From NCBI GenBank assembly GCA_947471745.1, contig CANJKZ010000777.1, forward strand, positions 1 to 64,000: a stretch of DNA of 64,000 nt, given 5' to 3'. The stretch comes from Closterium sp. Naga37s-1 (Eukaryota > Streptophyta > Zygnematophyceae > Desmidiales > Closteriaceae). This document shows positions 12,225 to 23,079 of this stretch, piece after piece (position 1 is the stretch's first letter; each line of letters opens with the position of its first letter). The notes under the pieces were generated by a model. It had not been told where the DNA came from. It did not search any database and saw nothing but the letters and a program-made list of their open reading frames with translations. The position numbers and the translations under genes are program-made.

Positions 12225-13091
12225 TGTTGAGTGATGCTACCATTCGCATTCACGTCTGTCTGCCTCCCATCATATGTTCGTGCGTTGCATGCGTGTTGTG
12301 AGTGTGTGCAAGAATTTGTGTTTTGTGCGGTTTGGTTTTTCTGAGTGTGTGTGTGAATGTTATTTGGCTTGAGCAGATATCTGAAGTGACTCCTCTGCTC
12401 AAGAGCTTTCCGAGGAACCAAGTATCGCTTCAATCGGAGCACGAACTAGAAAGTTACGAACGTTGGAGTTCGTATGCTTTTGATATTTGGTTGTGGTGAC
12501 TATGGGAAGTTGTGGGGTTGACTCAATATGGGGTACAGACTTTTGGGGGTTGGGAAATTCGTCTTTTCTACTGTAGTTGCTGCCAAATGGTTGGGAGAAA
12601 CCAAACCAGGTTGGCAAGTGTGGCCAAGTTGGGTTGAGGTGGATTGTGGAGGTTGGGATAGTGACAAAGGTCAAAGTTGGGTTGCCTATGGGGAAGGGAA
12701 TTGTATGGCATGGGGTTTCCTTGGTTGGGGACTCTCTTGGGACCTTCCCTCTCGTCCTCCTTATCCCTTCCACCTGGTTTAGTGCTACTCTAATTCTCTT
12801 GTGTGAACTTGTGTGAACTTTGTGATTGAGTTAAGTTCTTATGGCAGCATACCCCCCTGTGCGCCGAAATTGATAAGTCGAGATTTACTTCACCTCTTGA
12901 TACGTTTCAACTTGGGAATTGTAGCCACGGAGTAGGGCTACAACATATATGAGTTTAGTGAAGTTTAGACTGTGCACGTTTCGTCGACGGCGTTTCTTGT
13001 GAGCGCAACTATTCTGTCCAGAAATAGGGACCAACGATTTTGAGAAATTTAGGCACCTAATCTTCATAGACTCCGTCCTTAGTCTCTAACA
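12225..13091 (+). repeat. 5' LTR (867 bp)
   Basis: It begins TGTTGAGTG and ends CTCTAACA, so its ends are the inverted TGTT and AACA expected for an LTR. It is repeated almost perfectly at 17843-18709. By family analogy it would carry the promoter and start of transcription. A TATA-like CATATATG at about 12944 is the only candidate core-promoter motif I can point to, and it is weak evidence. Short open frames on both strands occur identically in both LTRs and are not annotated as genes. Confidence 0.96.
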
Positions 13092-13093
13092 AG

Positions 13094-13105
13094 TGGTATC
13101 AGAGC
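13094..13105 (+). promoter_or_regulatory. Primer-binding site for initiator tRNA-Met
   Basis: TGGTATCAGAGC starts two bases after the 5' LTR. It is the standard copia primer-binding sequence, complementary to the 3' end of initiator methionine tRNA. Minus-strand DNA synthesis is primed here in this family. Confidence 0.95.
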
Positions 13106-13327
13106 TGATTAAGGACCTTGTGGGGAGTCTACTGAAGTGTGAAGACCCTCCTAGACCCACCATGGCCTGTGGGCGTGCCTAAGTGGAGTTCTGGAGGTTG
13201 GATGTGACTTCCGCTAAGGGGAAACTCTGCCGAAATTTCGTTGGCGCTGACACTTGTGAAGATTGTGTGGATCTACATTGTGACCAGCAAAAGGGGGAGC
13301 TGAAACCTCTGATTGGGAGCAGAGGAG
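13106..13327 (+). other. Untranslated leader of the copia element
   Basis: This is about 220 bp between the primer-binding site and the first ATG of the long frame. It contains a short upstream frame starting at an ACCATGG context (13162, six codons), which could lower initiation at the main ATG. In this family the leader would also be expected to hold packaging and dimerisation signals, but no specific motif can be assigned by eye. Confidence 0.6.
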
Positions 13328-16300
13328 ATGAATCAAGGGAGTGGAGATGCAGCTGAGAAGAGGAGTGAGCCGCCACCATCCAAGATTGAAGCTTTGGATG
13401 GCTCCAACTATGAGGAATGGAGCGGGCGGATGCGGAGCGCCTTCAAGCGCTACAAGCTGCTGAAAATTGCAATGGGAGAGGAGAAGATGCCGGGGGAAGG
13501 AGATGCCCGCGATCGGTGGATTGAGAAGAGCGCGGTGCTGTACGACCTCATCCTCCAATCGGTCAACAACGACATGTTCCAGCACATCAAGGATTTGGTG
13601 GAGTTGGATGATTCCGGACCGAAGGCATGGAAGCTGCTACGCGACGTGATTCAGCCCAACACGCTGCCGATGGTGATTGTGTTGGAGAAGGAGTTGGCTG
13701 CCCTCTCCATGAAACCGGGAGATGATGTGAAACCGGTCCTTGACAAGATCAAGGACACCTATGCGAGGATGGCAGCGGCGGGCAGCGAAGTGTCGCAGAT
13801 GCAACAGTGCACCAAGATCATCTCGGTGCTCGACAACTCGTGGGACAACCTCATCCCCACCCTCAACGTTCAGCAGGACAAATGGACGCCTGAGTGGCTA
13901 CGGCAGCAGATTCTGCAGGAGGACTTCCGCAGACGCCACACGGGAGGTGGTGCTGCCAACAAAACTGCTGAGGGGTATGGAGCTGCAGGAGGCAGCAGAG
14001 GAAGAGGGGGAGGGAGAGGCCGAGGCCGTGGGAGAGGCTTTGGCAGAGGGAGAGGCCGAGGTGACTACAATGAGGGGCATGGGAGCTCTGGTGGCAGGGG
14101 GAGCACCCGAATGGAGGGTGCGTGCTGGTACTGCAAGAAGGCTGGACACCCGTGGTTCAAGTGTTTCAGCCGGCCTGAGGGATGGGCCCCTCCAGGCATG
14201 AAGCCGCCAAGTGGTGAACGTGCACGCGGTGGCGCTGTGCAAGGTTCAGGTGCACAAGGTGATGGTGCACAAGGTAAAGCCCACCCTGGGATGTTCCTCA
14301 TGGTTGAGGATGTGCAAGGGAGTGGGGGTGATGTGGGTTCAGTTGGGAAGGTTGTGATGCACCCCCTCACTCACTGGGTGATCGATTCAGGTTGCACGAG
14401 TCATATGACCCCACGGGCAGATTTGCTTGATGAGGTAAAACCTCCTGGGAAGATCAAGTTTGTGGCTGCCGCTTCAGGTGCTTTGCTCCCTGTGATTGGT
14501 GTTGGGAATGCCAAGGTGATGGGAGCCAATGGAGAGCTTGTGGGGCTTGGGAATGTGCTGTTGGTTGAAGGTTTGTCCGCTAACCTTCTTTCTGTGCGCC
14601 GGCTGCAGAAGAGCAAGGCTGAAGTTACCTTCGGCCCAACCAGCTGCCGTGCAAAGCTTGGGAAGTTGCTGCTGTGGAACTTGGAGGAGAAGAGCAGCTG
14701 CATCAAGGACTTGTGGCAGCTGCCCATCATCCCTTGGAAGGGGAAACCACCAGCAACGGCAAAGGCAGCGGCAGCAGCTAAAGCAACTGCGGGAGGAGAG
14801 GAGACTGCACCAACTGCTGGGCCCCTGGATGCAGTCAAGAAGGTGCAGCAGCCACAACAGCCACATGGTGAGGTGCTTGCTGGTGTGGATGCGACAGCTG
14901 CATGGGCAAAGGCTTCATCTGGGAGTGGTGAGGCTGATTGGGAGACGTGGCATGAGAGGCTGTGCCATGTGAACATTCCTATGCTGCAGAAGTTGGTAAA
15001 GGATGGGTGCTTGAAGGGGCTGGAGGTGAAGGGGGGAGCAAAGGAGATTGGGAGCTGCCCTACCTGCCTTGAGACCAAATTCACGAAGTTTCCCTTCAGC
15101 AGCAGCACAGGACCAGCCAAGGCACCACTTGAACTAGTGCACATGGATGTGGTGGGCCCCACGAGGGCCCTTTCTCTCTCGGGTAGCCGCTACTTCTTGA
15201 CGATTGTGGACGACCACACGCGTGCGGTGTGGGTGTACCCTCTCAAGACTAAGGGGGAGGTGGCAGCGGCTGTTCTTAAGGAGTGGATGCCGAGAGCACA
15301 AAGGGAAAGCGGACACAAGGTGAAGGTGATCCGCACTGACAACGGAGGAGAGTTCATCGGCGCTGATTTTGAGAAGGAGCTGAAGCGGAAGGGGATCCAG
15401 CATCAGCTCACAGTGCCTTACAACCCTCAGCAGAATGGCGTGGCTGAGCGGTTCAACCGGACCCTGCAGGAAGGTGCTCGCACTCTCCTTGGGCGTGCAG
15501 GGCTGCCGGATCCGTTTTGGGTGACAGCACTGCGGCAGGTCGTTGTTGTGAAGAACAGGGTGCTGGCGACTGTGGGGGACAAGCAGTGGGTCCCCTACAC
15601 CAAGTGGTATGGGATTGCACCAGCTGTGAACATGCTGAGAGCCTTTGGGTGCATGGTGGTGTTTCATGTGCCTAAGGAGAAGAGGGGAAAACTGGAAGCT
15701 TCTGGGAGATGGGGTGTGCACTTGGGGCTTGCTAAGGATCACAAGGGCTGGCTGATTTGGGACTTGACCAGCCAGCAGCTGACTGTGTCAAGGGATGTGA
15801 AGTTCCTTGAGTCCTTGTACTACAAGGAGTGGAAGCAGCAGCAGCAGCAGAAGCTTCCAATGACACCGCTAATTGTCGAGGCCGATGAGGTGCAGCGGCC
15901 TTCAAGGCAAGTGGAGGTTTCTGTCTCTGAGAATGAGATCTCTGGGGTGACAGAGGATGGGGGAGAACCTGAGGTGGAGGAGCAGCAGCAGCAGCAACAG
16001 CAGCAGCAGCCGCAGCAGCAGGAGGAGCAAGGTGCTCCACAAGGTGCCGGACGTACGGCTGACCGTCCTAGGAGGGATGTGCGCCCTCCTAACAGGCTGA
16101 CCTATGCAAGCCGTGGCAAGCCAAAGGTGGTAAGGGCTGGGAGTGTGGCTGAGCAGTGTGATGAGGATGAGATAGCACACTGCTACTGGGCAGCCGTCCC
16201 TGAGCCCAAGACGCTAGCTGAGGCATTGAGCGGGCCCGATGCTGAAAAGTGGAAGCAGAGTGTGAAGGAGGAGTATGATTCTCTGCTAGAGAATGAGACG

Positions 16301-17785
16301 TGGGAGCTGTGTGAGCTGCCACCTGGGAAGAAGGCCATTTCTTCCAAGCTGATTTTCAGGCACAAGTACGGACCTGATGGGGCGCTGACCCGCTACAAGT
16401 CAAGGCTTGTGGCTAAGGGGTTTCAGCAGACAAAGGGAAAGGACTTCAACGAGCTCTATGCTCCTGTGGGGAAAGGCACAACACTTCGGGTGTCATTGGC
16501 AATGGCAGCATACCGTGGATGGCGGGTGAAGCAGATGGACATCACCACCGCCTTCCTCAATGGGATCATTCTGGAGGAGCTGTACATGTTACAGCCTGAG
16601 GGTTTGGATGATGGGAGCGGCAGGGTGTGCAGGCTGAAGAAGGCCATCTATGGCCTGAAGCAGGCTCCTCGTGCATGGTACCACAAGTTAGAGGAGACTC
16701 TGCTGGCTGGGGGTTTCAAGAAGAGTGAGTGTGATCACAGCTTGTTCCTGCTGCAGGAGAAGGAGCAGTTTCTCATGCTCCTGGTGTATGTGGATGACAT
16801 CCTGCTCTTCTCTGAGTCGTCTGCAATGATTGAGCATGTGGAGGAGATGCTGGAGATGCAGTTTAAGTGCTCCAAGATGGGAGATGTGAAGTACTATTTA
16901 GGGATGCATGTGGAGAGGGACCTTGACAAGGGAGTGTTGAGGTTGCACCAGAGAAAGTATTGTGAGGGGCTGGCTGAGAAGTATGGGCTGCAAGATGGAG
17001 GAAAGCCAGCCACCCCACTGCCTTCGGGGTTCACTGTAGAGCCCTGTGCTGATGAGGAGGTGGTGGGTGAGAGTGACAGGAAACTTTTTCATTCCATGGT
17101 TGGGGCACTCAACTATGCGGCTAACCACACACGGCCTGACATTACCTTTGCAACATCCAGGCTTGCCAGTGTGGTTTCACGCCCCAGTCATGAGCAGCTG
17201 GAAGCGGCCAAGAGGTTGGTCCGCTATGTGAGTGCAACGGCATCAGTGGGTTTGGAGTACAGTGCTGTGAGGCAGAGGCTGCAGAGGAGTGCAGCTGATT
17301 TGAGCAAGGGGGAGATGCTCCTGACCTGCTACACTGACGCTAGCTTCAACTCGGTGAAAGCGGATGGCACCAGCATTGGAGGCTATGTGTGCCTGTTCGG
17401 AGGTGGTGCAGTGAGCTGGCGCAGTAAGAAGCAGAATGAGGTGGGGCAGTCCTCGTGTGAGACAGAGTACATGGCCCTGCATCATGGGGCAAAGGAGGTG
17501 GTGTGGCTGAGGCGTTTGTTGGAGGAGATTGGAGTTGGTCAGAGGGAGCCGACTGTGATTTTCTGTGACAATGAGTCGGCGGTGAAGCTAGCGAAGAATG
17601 CTTGTCTTCATGGGCTGACCAAACACATCAGGCCTAAGTGGCACTGGGTGAGGAGGCTCCTGGACAAGGAGGTGCGGCTGGAGATTGTGAAGACCCATCA
17701 GCAGGCGGCTGACATTCTCACCAAGCGCCTGGCTGAATCTGAGCATTGGAAGGGCATGAAGCTTGCTGGGATGAGTGTGCATTGA
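13328..17785 (+). CDS. gag-pol: Copia gag-pol polyprotein
   Basis: A single frame of 1485 codons encodes particle protein and all replication enzymes, and looks whole. An in-frame stop lies just upstream at 13310, and the first ATG of the open stretch is 13328, so I start there. Domains by residue: Gag of the copia/UBN2 type about 1-215; an Arg-Gly-rich (RGG-like) stretch about 220-260; a CCHC zinc knuckle at 266-279 (CWYCKKAGHPWFKC); aspartic protease with DSG at 353; a GAG-pre-integrase His/Cys region about 540-600 (WHERLCHVN to CPTC); integrase core D607, D671, E707 with the D,D(35)E spacing; a low-complexity linker with a run of glutamines about 880-905; reverse transcriptase with D1071 (MDITTAFLNG) and YVDD at 1154-1157; RNase H with D1337, E1378 and D1414, then ADILTK near 1461-1466. 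The size fits single-frame copia elements. The products act in cytoplasmic virus-like particles and then in the nucleus at integration. Confidence 0.96.
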   Translation: MNQGSGDAAEKRSEPPPSKIEALDGSNYEEWSGRMRSAFKRYKLLKIAMGEEKMPGEGDARDRWIEKSAVLYDLILQSVNNDMFQHIKDLVELDDSGPKAWKLLRDVIQPNTLPMVIVLEKELAALSMKPGDDVKPVLDKIKDTYARMAAAGSEVSQMQQCTKIISVLDNSWDNLIPTLNVQQDKWTPEWLRQQILQEDFRRRHTGGGAANKTAEGYGAAGGSRGRGGGRGRGRGRGFGRGRGRGDYNEGHGSSGGRGSTRMEGACWYCKKAGHPWFKCFSRPEGWAPPGMKPPSGERARGGAVQGSGAQGDGAQGKAHPGMFLMVEDVQGSGGDVGSVGKVVMHPLTHWVIDSGCTSHMTPRADLLDEVKPPGKIKFVAAASGALLPVIGVGNAKVMGANGELVGLGNVLLVEGLSANLLSVRRLQKSKAEVTFGPTSCRAKLGKLLLWNLEEKSSCIKDLWQLPIIPWKGKPPATAKAAAAAKATAGGEETAPTAGPLDAVKKVQQPQQPHGEVLAGVDATAAWAKASSGSGEADWETWHERLCHVNIPMLQKLVKDGCLKGLEVKGGAKEIGSCPTCLETKFTKFPFSSSTGPAKAPLELVHMDVVGPTRALSLSGSRYFLTIVDDHTRAVWVYPLKTKGEVAAAVLKEWMPRAQRESGHKVKVIRTDNGGEFIGADFEKELKRKGIQHQLTVPYNPQQNGVAERFNRTLQEGARTLLGRAGLPDPFWVTALRQVVVVKNRVLATVGDKQWVPYTKWYGIAPAVNMLRAFGCMVVFHVPKEKRGKLEASGRWGVHLGLAKDHKGWLIWDLTSQQLTVSRDVKFLESLYYKEWKQQQQQKLPMTPLIVEADEVQRPSRQVEVSVSENEISGVTEDGGEPEVEEQQQQQQQQQPQQQEEQGAPQGAGRTADRPRRDVRPPNRLTYASRGKPKVVRAGSVAEQCDEDEIAHCYWAAVPEPKTLAEALSGPDAEKWKQSVKEEYDSLLENETWELCELPPGKKAISSKLIFRHKYGPDGALTRYKSRLVAKGFQQTKGKDFNELYAPVGKGTTLRVSLAMAAYRGWRVKQMDITTAFLNGIILEELYMLQPEGLDDGSGRVCRLKKAIYGLKQAPRAWYHKLEETLLAGGFKKSECDHSLFLLQEKEQFLMLLVYVDDILLFSESSAMIEHVEEMLEMQFKCSKMGDVKYYLGMHVERDLDKGVLRLHQRKYCEGLAEKYGLQDGGKPATPLPSGFTVEPCADEEVVGESDRKLFHSMVGALNYAANHTRPDITFATSRLASVVSRPSHEQLEAAKRLVRYVSATASVGLEYSAVRQRLQRSAADLSKGEMLLTCYTDASFNSVKADGTSIGGYVCLFGGGAVSWRSKKQNEVGQSSCETEYMALHHGAKEVVWLRRLLEEIGVGQREPTVIFCDNESAVKLAKNACLHGLTKHIRPKWHWVRRLLDKEVRLEIVKTHQQAADILTKRLAESEHWKGMKLAGMSVH

Positions 17786-17830
17786 GGATGCATGCTTGAG
17801 CTATGGCATGTGGGATGATGGTTGGCAGCC

Positions 17831-17842
17831 AGAGGGGGAGTT
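17831..17842 (+). promoter_or_regulatory. Polypurine tract
   Basis: AGAGGGGGAGTT lies directly before the TGTTGAG start of the 3' LTR. A purine run at this place primes plus-strand DNA synthesis in LTR retrotransposons. The 45 bp between the stop codon and this tract show no other feature. Confidence 0.9.
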
Positions 17843-18709
17843 TGTTGAGTGATGCTACCATTCGCATTCACGTCTGTCTGCCTCCCATCATATGTTCGTG
17901 CGTTGCATGCGTGTTGTGAGTGTGTGCAAGAATTTGTGTTTTGTGCGGTTTGGTTTTTCTGAGTGTGTGTGTGAATGTTATTTGGCTTGAGCAGATATCT
18001 GAAGTGACTCCTCTGCTCAAGAGCTTTCCGAGGAACCAAGTATCGCTTCAATCGGAGCACGAACTAGAAAGTTACGAACGTTGGAGTTCGTATGCTTTTG
18101 ATATTTGGTTGTGGTGACTATGGGAAGTTGTGGGGTTGACTCAATATGGGGTACAGACTTTTGGGGGTTGGGAAATTCGTCTTTTCTACTGTAGTTGCTG
18201 CCAAATGGTTGGGAGAAACCAAACCAGGTTGGCAAGTGTGGCCAAGTTGGGTTGAGGTGGATTGTGGAGGTTGGGATAGTGACAAAGGTCAAAGTTGGGT
18301 TGCCTATGGGGAAGGGAATTGTATGGCATGGGGTTTCCTTGGTTGGGGACTCTCTTGGGACCTTCCCTCTCGTCCTCCTTATCCCTTCCACCTGGTTTAG
18401 TGCTACTCTAATTCTCTTGTGTGAACTTGTGTGAACTTTGTGATTGAGTTAAGTTCTTATGGCAGCATACCCCCCTGTGCGCCGAAATTGATAAGTCGAG
18501 ATTTACTTCACCTCTTGATACGTTTCAACTTGGGAATTGTAGCCACGGAGTAGGGCTACAACATATATGAGTTTAGTGAAGTTTAGACTGTGCACGTTTC
18601 GTCGACGGCGTTTCTTGTGAGCGCAACTATTCTGTCCAGAAATAGGGACCAACGATTTTGAGAAATTTAGGCACCTAATCTTCATAGACTCCGCCCTTAG
18701 TCTCTAACA
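17843..18709 (+). repeat. 3' LTR (867 bp)
   Basis: It has the same length and ends as the 5' LTR, with about one difference over 867 bp when the two are read side by side. In this family the 3' LTR supplies the RNA 3' end. As a duplicate promoter it could also drive transcription into the satellite to its right, which is inference only. Confidence 0.96.
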
Positions 18710-18714
18710 CAAAA
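18710..18714 (+). repeat. Right target-site duplication CAAAA
   Basis: CAAAA follows the terminal AACA of the 3' LTR and matches 12220-12224 exactly. The interrupted satellite unit resumes after it with TAGCAAGAAC. Confidence 0.95.
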
Positions 18715-21700
18715 TAGCAAGAACAAGGGCCTAGCGAGTGCAAAATTGCAAGAACAAGCGCCTAGCGTGTGCAAAATTTCAAGAACACTGGCCTAGCGTG
18801 TGCAAAATAGCAAGAACTAGGGCCTAGCGTGTGCAAAATTGCAAGAACAAGGGCCTAGCGAGTGCAAAATTGCAAGAACAAGGGCCTAGCGTGTGCAAAA
18901 TTGCAAGAACAGGGGCCAAGCGTGAGCAAAATAACAAGAACAAGGGCCTAGCACGTGCAAAATTGCAAGAACAGGGGCCTAGCGTGTGCAAAATAGCAAG
19001 AAGAAGGGCCTAGCGCATGCAAAATTGCAAGAACAAGGGCCTAGCGTGTGCAAAATTGCAAGAACAAGGGCCTAGCGTGTGCAAAATAGCAAGAAGAAGG
19101 GCCTAGCGTGTGCAAAATTGCAAGAACAAGTGCCTAGCTTGTGCAGAATTGCAAGAACAAGGGCCTAGCGAGTGCAAAATTGCAAGAACAAGGGCCTAGC
19201 GTGTGCAAATTTTCAAGAACAGGGGCCTAGCGAGTGCAAAATTGCAAGAACAGGGGCCTAGCATGTGCAAAATTACAAGAACAAGGGCCTAGCGAGTGCA
19301 AAATTGCAAGAACAAGGGCCTAGCGTGTGCAAAATTTCAAGAACAGTGGCCTATCGACTGCAAAATTGCAAGAACAAGGGCCTAGTGTGTGCAAAATTGC
19401 AAGAATAGGGGCCTAGCGTGTGCAAAATTGCAAGAACAAGGGCCTAGCGCGTGCAAAATTGCAAGAACAAGGGCCTAGCGTGTGCAAAATTGCAAGAACA
19501 TGGGCCTAGCGTGTTCAAAATTGCAAGAACAAGGGCCTACCGTGTGCACAATTGCAAGAACAAGGGCCTAGCGTGTGCAAAGTTGCAAGAACAAGGGCCT
19601 AGCATGTGCAAAAAAGCAAGAATAAGGGCCTAGCGTGTGCAAAATTGCAAGAACAAGGGCCTAGCGTGTGCAAACTTGCAAGAACAAGGGCCTAACATGT
19701 GCAAAATTGCAAGAACAAGGGCCTAGCGTATGCAAATTAGCAAGAACAAGGGCCTAGCGTGTGCAAAATTGCAAGAACAAGGGCCTAGCGTGTGCATAAT
19801 TGCAAGAACAAGTGCCTAGTGTGTGTCTGCAAAATAGCAAGAACAAGGGCCTAGCGTGTGCAATATTTCAAGAACAAGGGCCTAGCGTGTGCAAAATTTC
19901 AAGAACAAGGGCCTAGCGTGTGCAAAATTGCAAGAACAAGGGCATAGCGAGTGCAAAATTGCAAGAACAAGGGCCTAGCGTGTGCAAAATTTCAAGAACA
20001 GTGGCCTATCGATTGCAAAATTGCAAGAACAAGGGCCTAGTGTGTGCAAAATTGCAAGAACAGGGGCCTAGCGTGTGCAAAATTGCAAGAACAAGGGCCT
20101 AGCGCGTGCAAAATTGCAAGAACAAGGGCCTAGCGTGTGCAAAATTGCAAGAACAAGGGCCTAGCGTGTTCAAAATTGCAAGAACAAGGGCCTACCGTGT
20201 GCAAAATTGCAAGAACAAGGGCCTAGCGTGTGCAAAGTTGCAAGAACAAGGGCCTAGCATGTGCAAAAAAGCAAGAACAAGGGCCTAGCGTGTGCAAAAT
20301 TGCAAGAACAAGGGCGTAGCGTGTGCAAACTTGCAAGAACAAGGGCCTAACGTGTGCAAAATTGCAAGAACAAGGGCCTAGCGTGTGCAAATTAGCAAGA
20401 ACAAGGGCCTAGCGTGTGCAAAATTGCAAGAACAAGGGCCTAGCATGTGCATAATTGCAAGAACAAGTGCCTAGTGTGTGTCTGCAAAATAGCAAGAACA
20501 AGGGCCTAGCGTGTGCAATATTTCAAGAACAAGGGCCTAGCGTGTGCAAAATTTCAAGAACAAGGGCCTAGCGTGTGCAAAATTGCAAGAACAAGGGCCT
20601 AGCGTGTGCAAAATTTCAAGAACAGGGGCCTAGCGAGTGCAAGATTGCAAGAACAGGGGCCTAGCATGTGCTAAATAGCAAGAACAGGGGCCAAGCGTGT
20701 GCAAAATAACAAGAACAAGGGCCTAGCACGTGCAAAAATTCAAGAACAGTGGCCTAGCGAGTGCAAAATTGCAAGAACAAGGGCCTAACGTGTGCAAAAT
20801 TGCAAGAACAGGGGCCTAGCGTGTGCAAAATTGCAAGAACAGGGGCCTAGCATGTGCAAAATTGCAAGAACAAGGGCCTAGCGAGCGCAAAATTGCAAGA
20901 ACAAGGGCCTAGCGAGCGCAAAATTGCAAGAACAAGGGCCTAGCGTGTGCAAAATTTCAAGAACAGTGGCCTATCGAGTGCAAAATTGCAAGAACAAGGG
21001 CCTAGCGTGTGCAAAATTGCAAGAACAGGGGCCTAGCGTGTGCAAAATTGCAAGAACAAGGGCCTAGCGCGTGCAAAATTGCAAGAACAAGGGCCTAGCA
21101 TGTGCAAAATTGCAAGAACAAGGGCCTAGCGTGTTCAAAATTGCAAGAACAAGGGCCTACCGTGTGCAAAATTGCAAGAACAAGGGCCTAGCGTGTGCAA
21201 AATTGCAAGAACAAGGGCCTAGCGTGTGCAAAATAGCAAGAACAAGGGCCTAGCGTGTGCAAAATTGCAAGAACAAGGGCCTAGCGTGTGCAAATTAGCA
21301 AGAACAAGGGCCTAGCATGTGCAAAAGTGCAAGAACAAGGGCCTAGCATGTGCATAATTGCAAGAACAAGTGCCTAGCGTGTGTCTGCAAAATAGCAAGA
21401 ACAAGGGCCTAGCGTGTGCAAAATAGCAAGAACAAGGGCCTAGCGTGTGCAATATTTCAAGAACAAGGGCCTAGTGTGTGCAAAATTTCAAGAACAAGGG
21501 CCTAGCGTGTGCGAAATTGCAAGAACAAGGGCCTAGTGTGTGCAAAATTGCAAGAACAAAGGCCTAGCGTGTGCAAAATTGCAAGAACAAGGGCCTAGCG
21601 ATTGCAAAATTGCAACAACAAGGGCCTAGCAAGTGCAAAATTGCAAGTGCAAGGGCCTAGCGAGTGCAAAATTGCAAGAACAAGGGACTAGCGTGTGCAC

Positions 21701-23079
21701 AATTTCAAGATTTAGGGCCTATCGTGTGCCAAATTGCAAGAACAAGGGTCTAGCATGTGCAAAATTTCAAGAACAAGGGCCTAGGGTGTGCAAAATTGCA
21801 AGAACAAGGGCCTAGCGTGTGCAAAATTGCAAGAACAAGGGCCTAGCGTGTGCAAAATTGCAAGAACAAGGGCCTAGCGTGCAAAATTTCAAGAACAGGG
21901 GCCTAGTAAGTGCTAAATTGCAAGAACATGGGCCTAGTTGTGCAAAATTGCAAGATGAGGGGACTAGCGTGTGCAAAATTGCAAGAACAAGGGCCTAGCG
22001 TGTGCAAAATTGCAAGAACAAGGGCCAAGCGTGTGCAAAATTGCAAGAACAAGGGCCTAGTGTGTGCAAAATTGCAAGAACAAGTGCCTAGCGAGTGCAA
22101 AATTGCAAGGACAAGGGCCTAGCGTGTGCAAAATTTGAAGAACAGTGGCCTATCGAGTGCAAAATTGCAAGAACAAAGGCCTAGCGTGTGCAAAATTGCA
22201 AGAACAAGGGCCTATCGTGTGCAAAATTGCAAGAACAAGTGCCTAGCGAGTGCAAAATTGCAAGGACAAGGGCCTAGCGTGTGCAAAATAGCAAGAACAA
22301 GGGCCTAGCGAGTGCAAAATTGCAAGAACAAGGGCCCAGTGAGTGCAAAATAGCAAGAACAAGGGCCTAGCGTGTGCAAAATAGCAAGAACTAGGGCCTA
22401 GCGTGTGCAAAATTGCAAGAACAAGGGCCTAGCGAGTGCAAAATTGCAAGAACAAGGGCCTAGCGTGTGCAAAATTGCAAGAACAAGGGCCTAGCGCGTG
22501 CAAAATTGCAAGAACAAGGGTCTAGCATGTGCAAAATTGCAAGAACAAGGGCCTAGCAGGTTCAAAATTGCAAGAACAAGGGCCTACCGTGTGCAAAATA
22601 GCAAGAACAAGGGCCTAGCGTGTGCAAAATAGCAAGAACATGGGCATAGCGCGTGCAAAATTTCAAGAACAAGGGCCTAGCTTGTGCAAAATTGCAATAA
22701 CAAGGGCCTATCGTGTGCAAAATTGCAAGAACAAGGGCCTATCGTGTGCAAAATAGCAAGAACAAGGGCCTAGCATGTGCAAAATAGCAAGAACAAGGGC
22801 CTAACGTGTGCAAAATTTCAAGAACAAGGGCCTATCGTGTGCAAAATTGCAAGAACAAGGGCCTAGCGTGTGCAAAATAGCAAGAACAAGGGCCTAGCGA
22901 GTGCAAAATTGCAAGAACATGTGCCTAGCGAGTGCAAATTTGCAAGAAAAAGGGCCTAGCGTGTGCAAAATAGCAAGAACAAGGGCCTAGTGAGTGCAAA
23001 ATTGCAAGAACAAGAGCCTAGCGTGTGCAAAATTTCAAGAACACTGGCCTAGCGTGTGCAAAATAGCAAGAACTAGGGC

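Larger units (their letters stand above)
12225..18709 (+). mobile_element. Ty1/copia LTR retrotransposon, complete and young
   Basis: This is a 6485-bp element with every part of a Ty1/copia (Pseudoviridae-type) retrotransposon. In order it has a 5' LTR, a tRNA-iMet primer-binding site, a leader, a single gag-pol frame in the order gag, protease, integrase, reverse transcriptase, RNase H, then a polypurine tract and a 3' LTR. Integrase upstream of reverse transcriptase marks it as copia and not gypsy. It looks whole, and I see no break in its long frame. The two LTRs differ at about one position in 867 by my reading, and the 5-bp target duplication is perfect, so the insertion is recent. It lies inside the 31-bp satellite, and no second copy of this element occurs in the window. 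A gene-like base composition and long uninterrupted coding contrast sharply with the flanking repeat. Confidence 0.97.

Noticed and set aside
12302-13067. Open frames of 60-124 codons within the LTRs.
   Set aside because: They are duplicated exactly in the other LTR, lie on both strands, and match no LTR-encoded protein that I know. Chance frames are the simpler reading.
13094-13105. Possible tRNA fragment.
   Set aside because: Only the 12 bases complementary to the tRNA 3' end are present next to the LTR, which is a primer-binding site and not a tRNA gene.
13313-13327. Earlier start of the gag-pol frame at a TTG codon.
   Set aside because: A nuclear retrotransposon would normally use ATG, and the first ATG is 15 bases downstream at 13328.
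13467-17782. Minus-strand and alternative-frame open frames of 60-253 codons inside the gag-pol frame.
   Set aside because: They are shadows of a GC-rich coding sequence. All conserved motifs are in the plus-strand frame starting at 13328.
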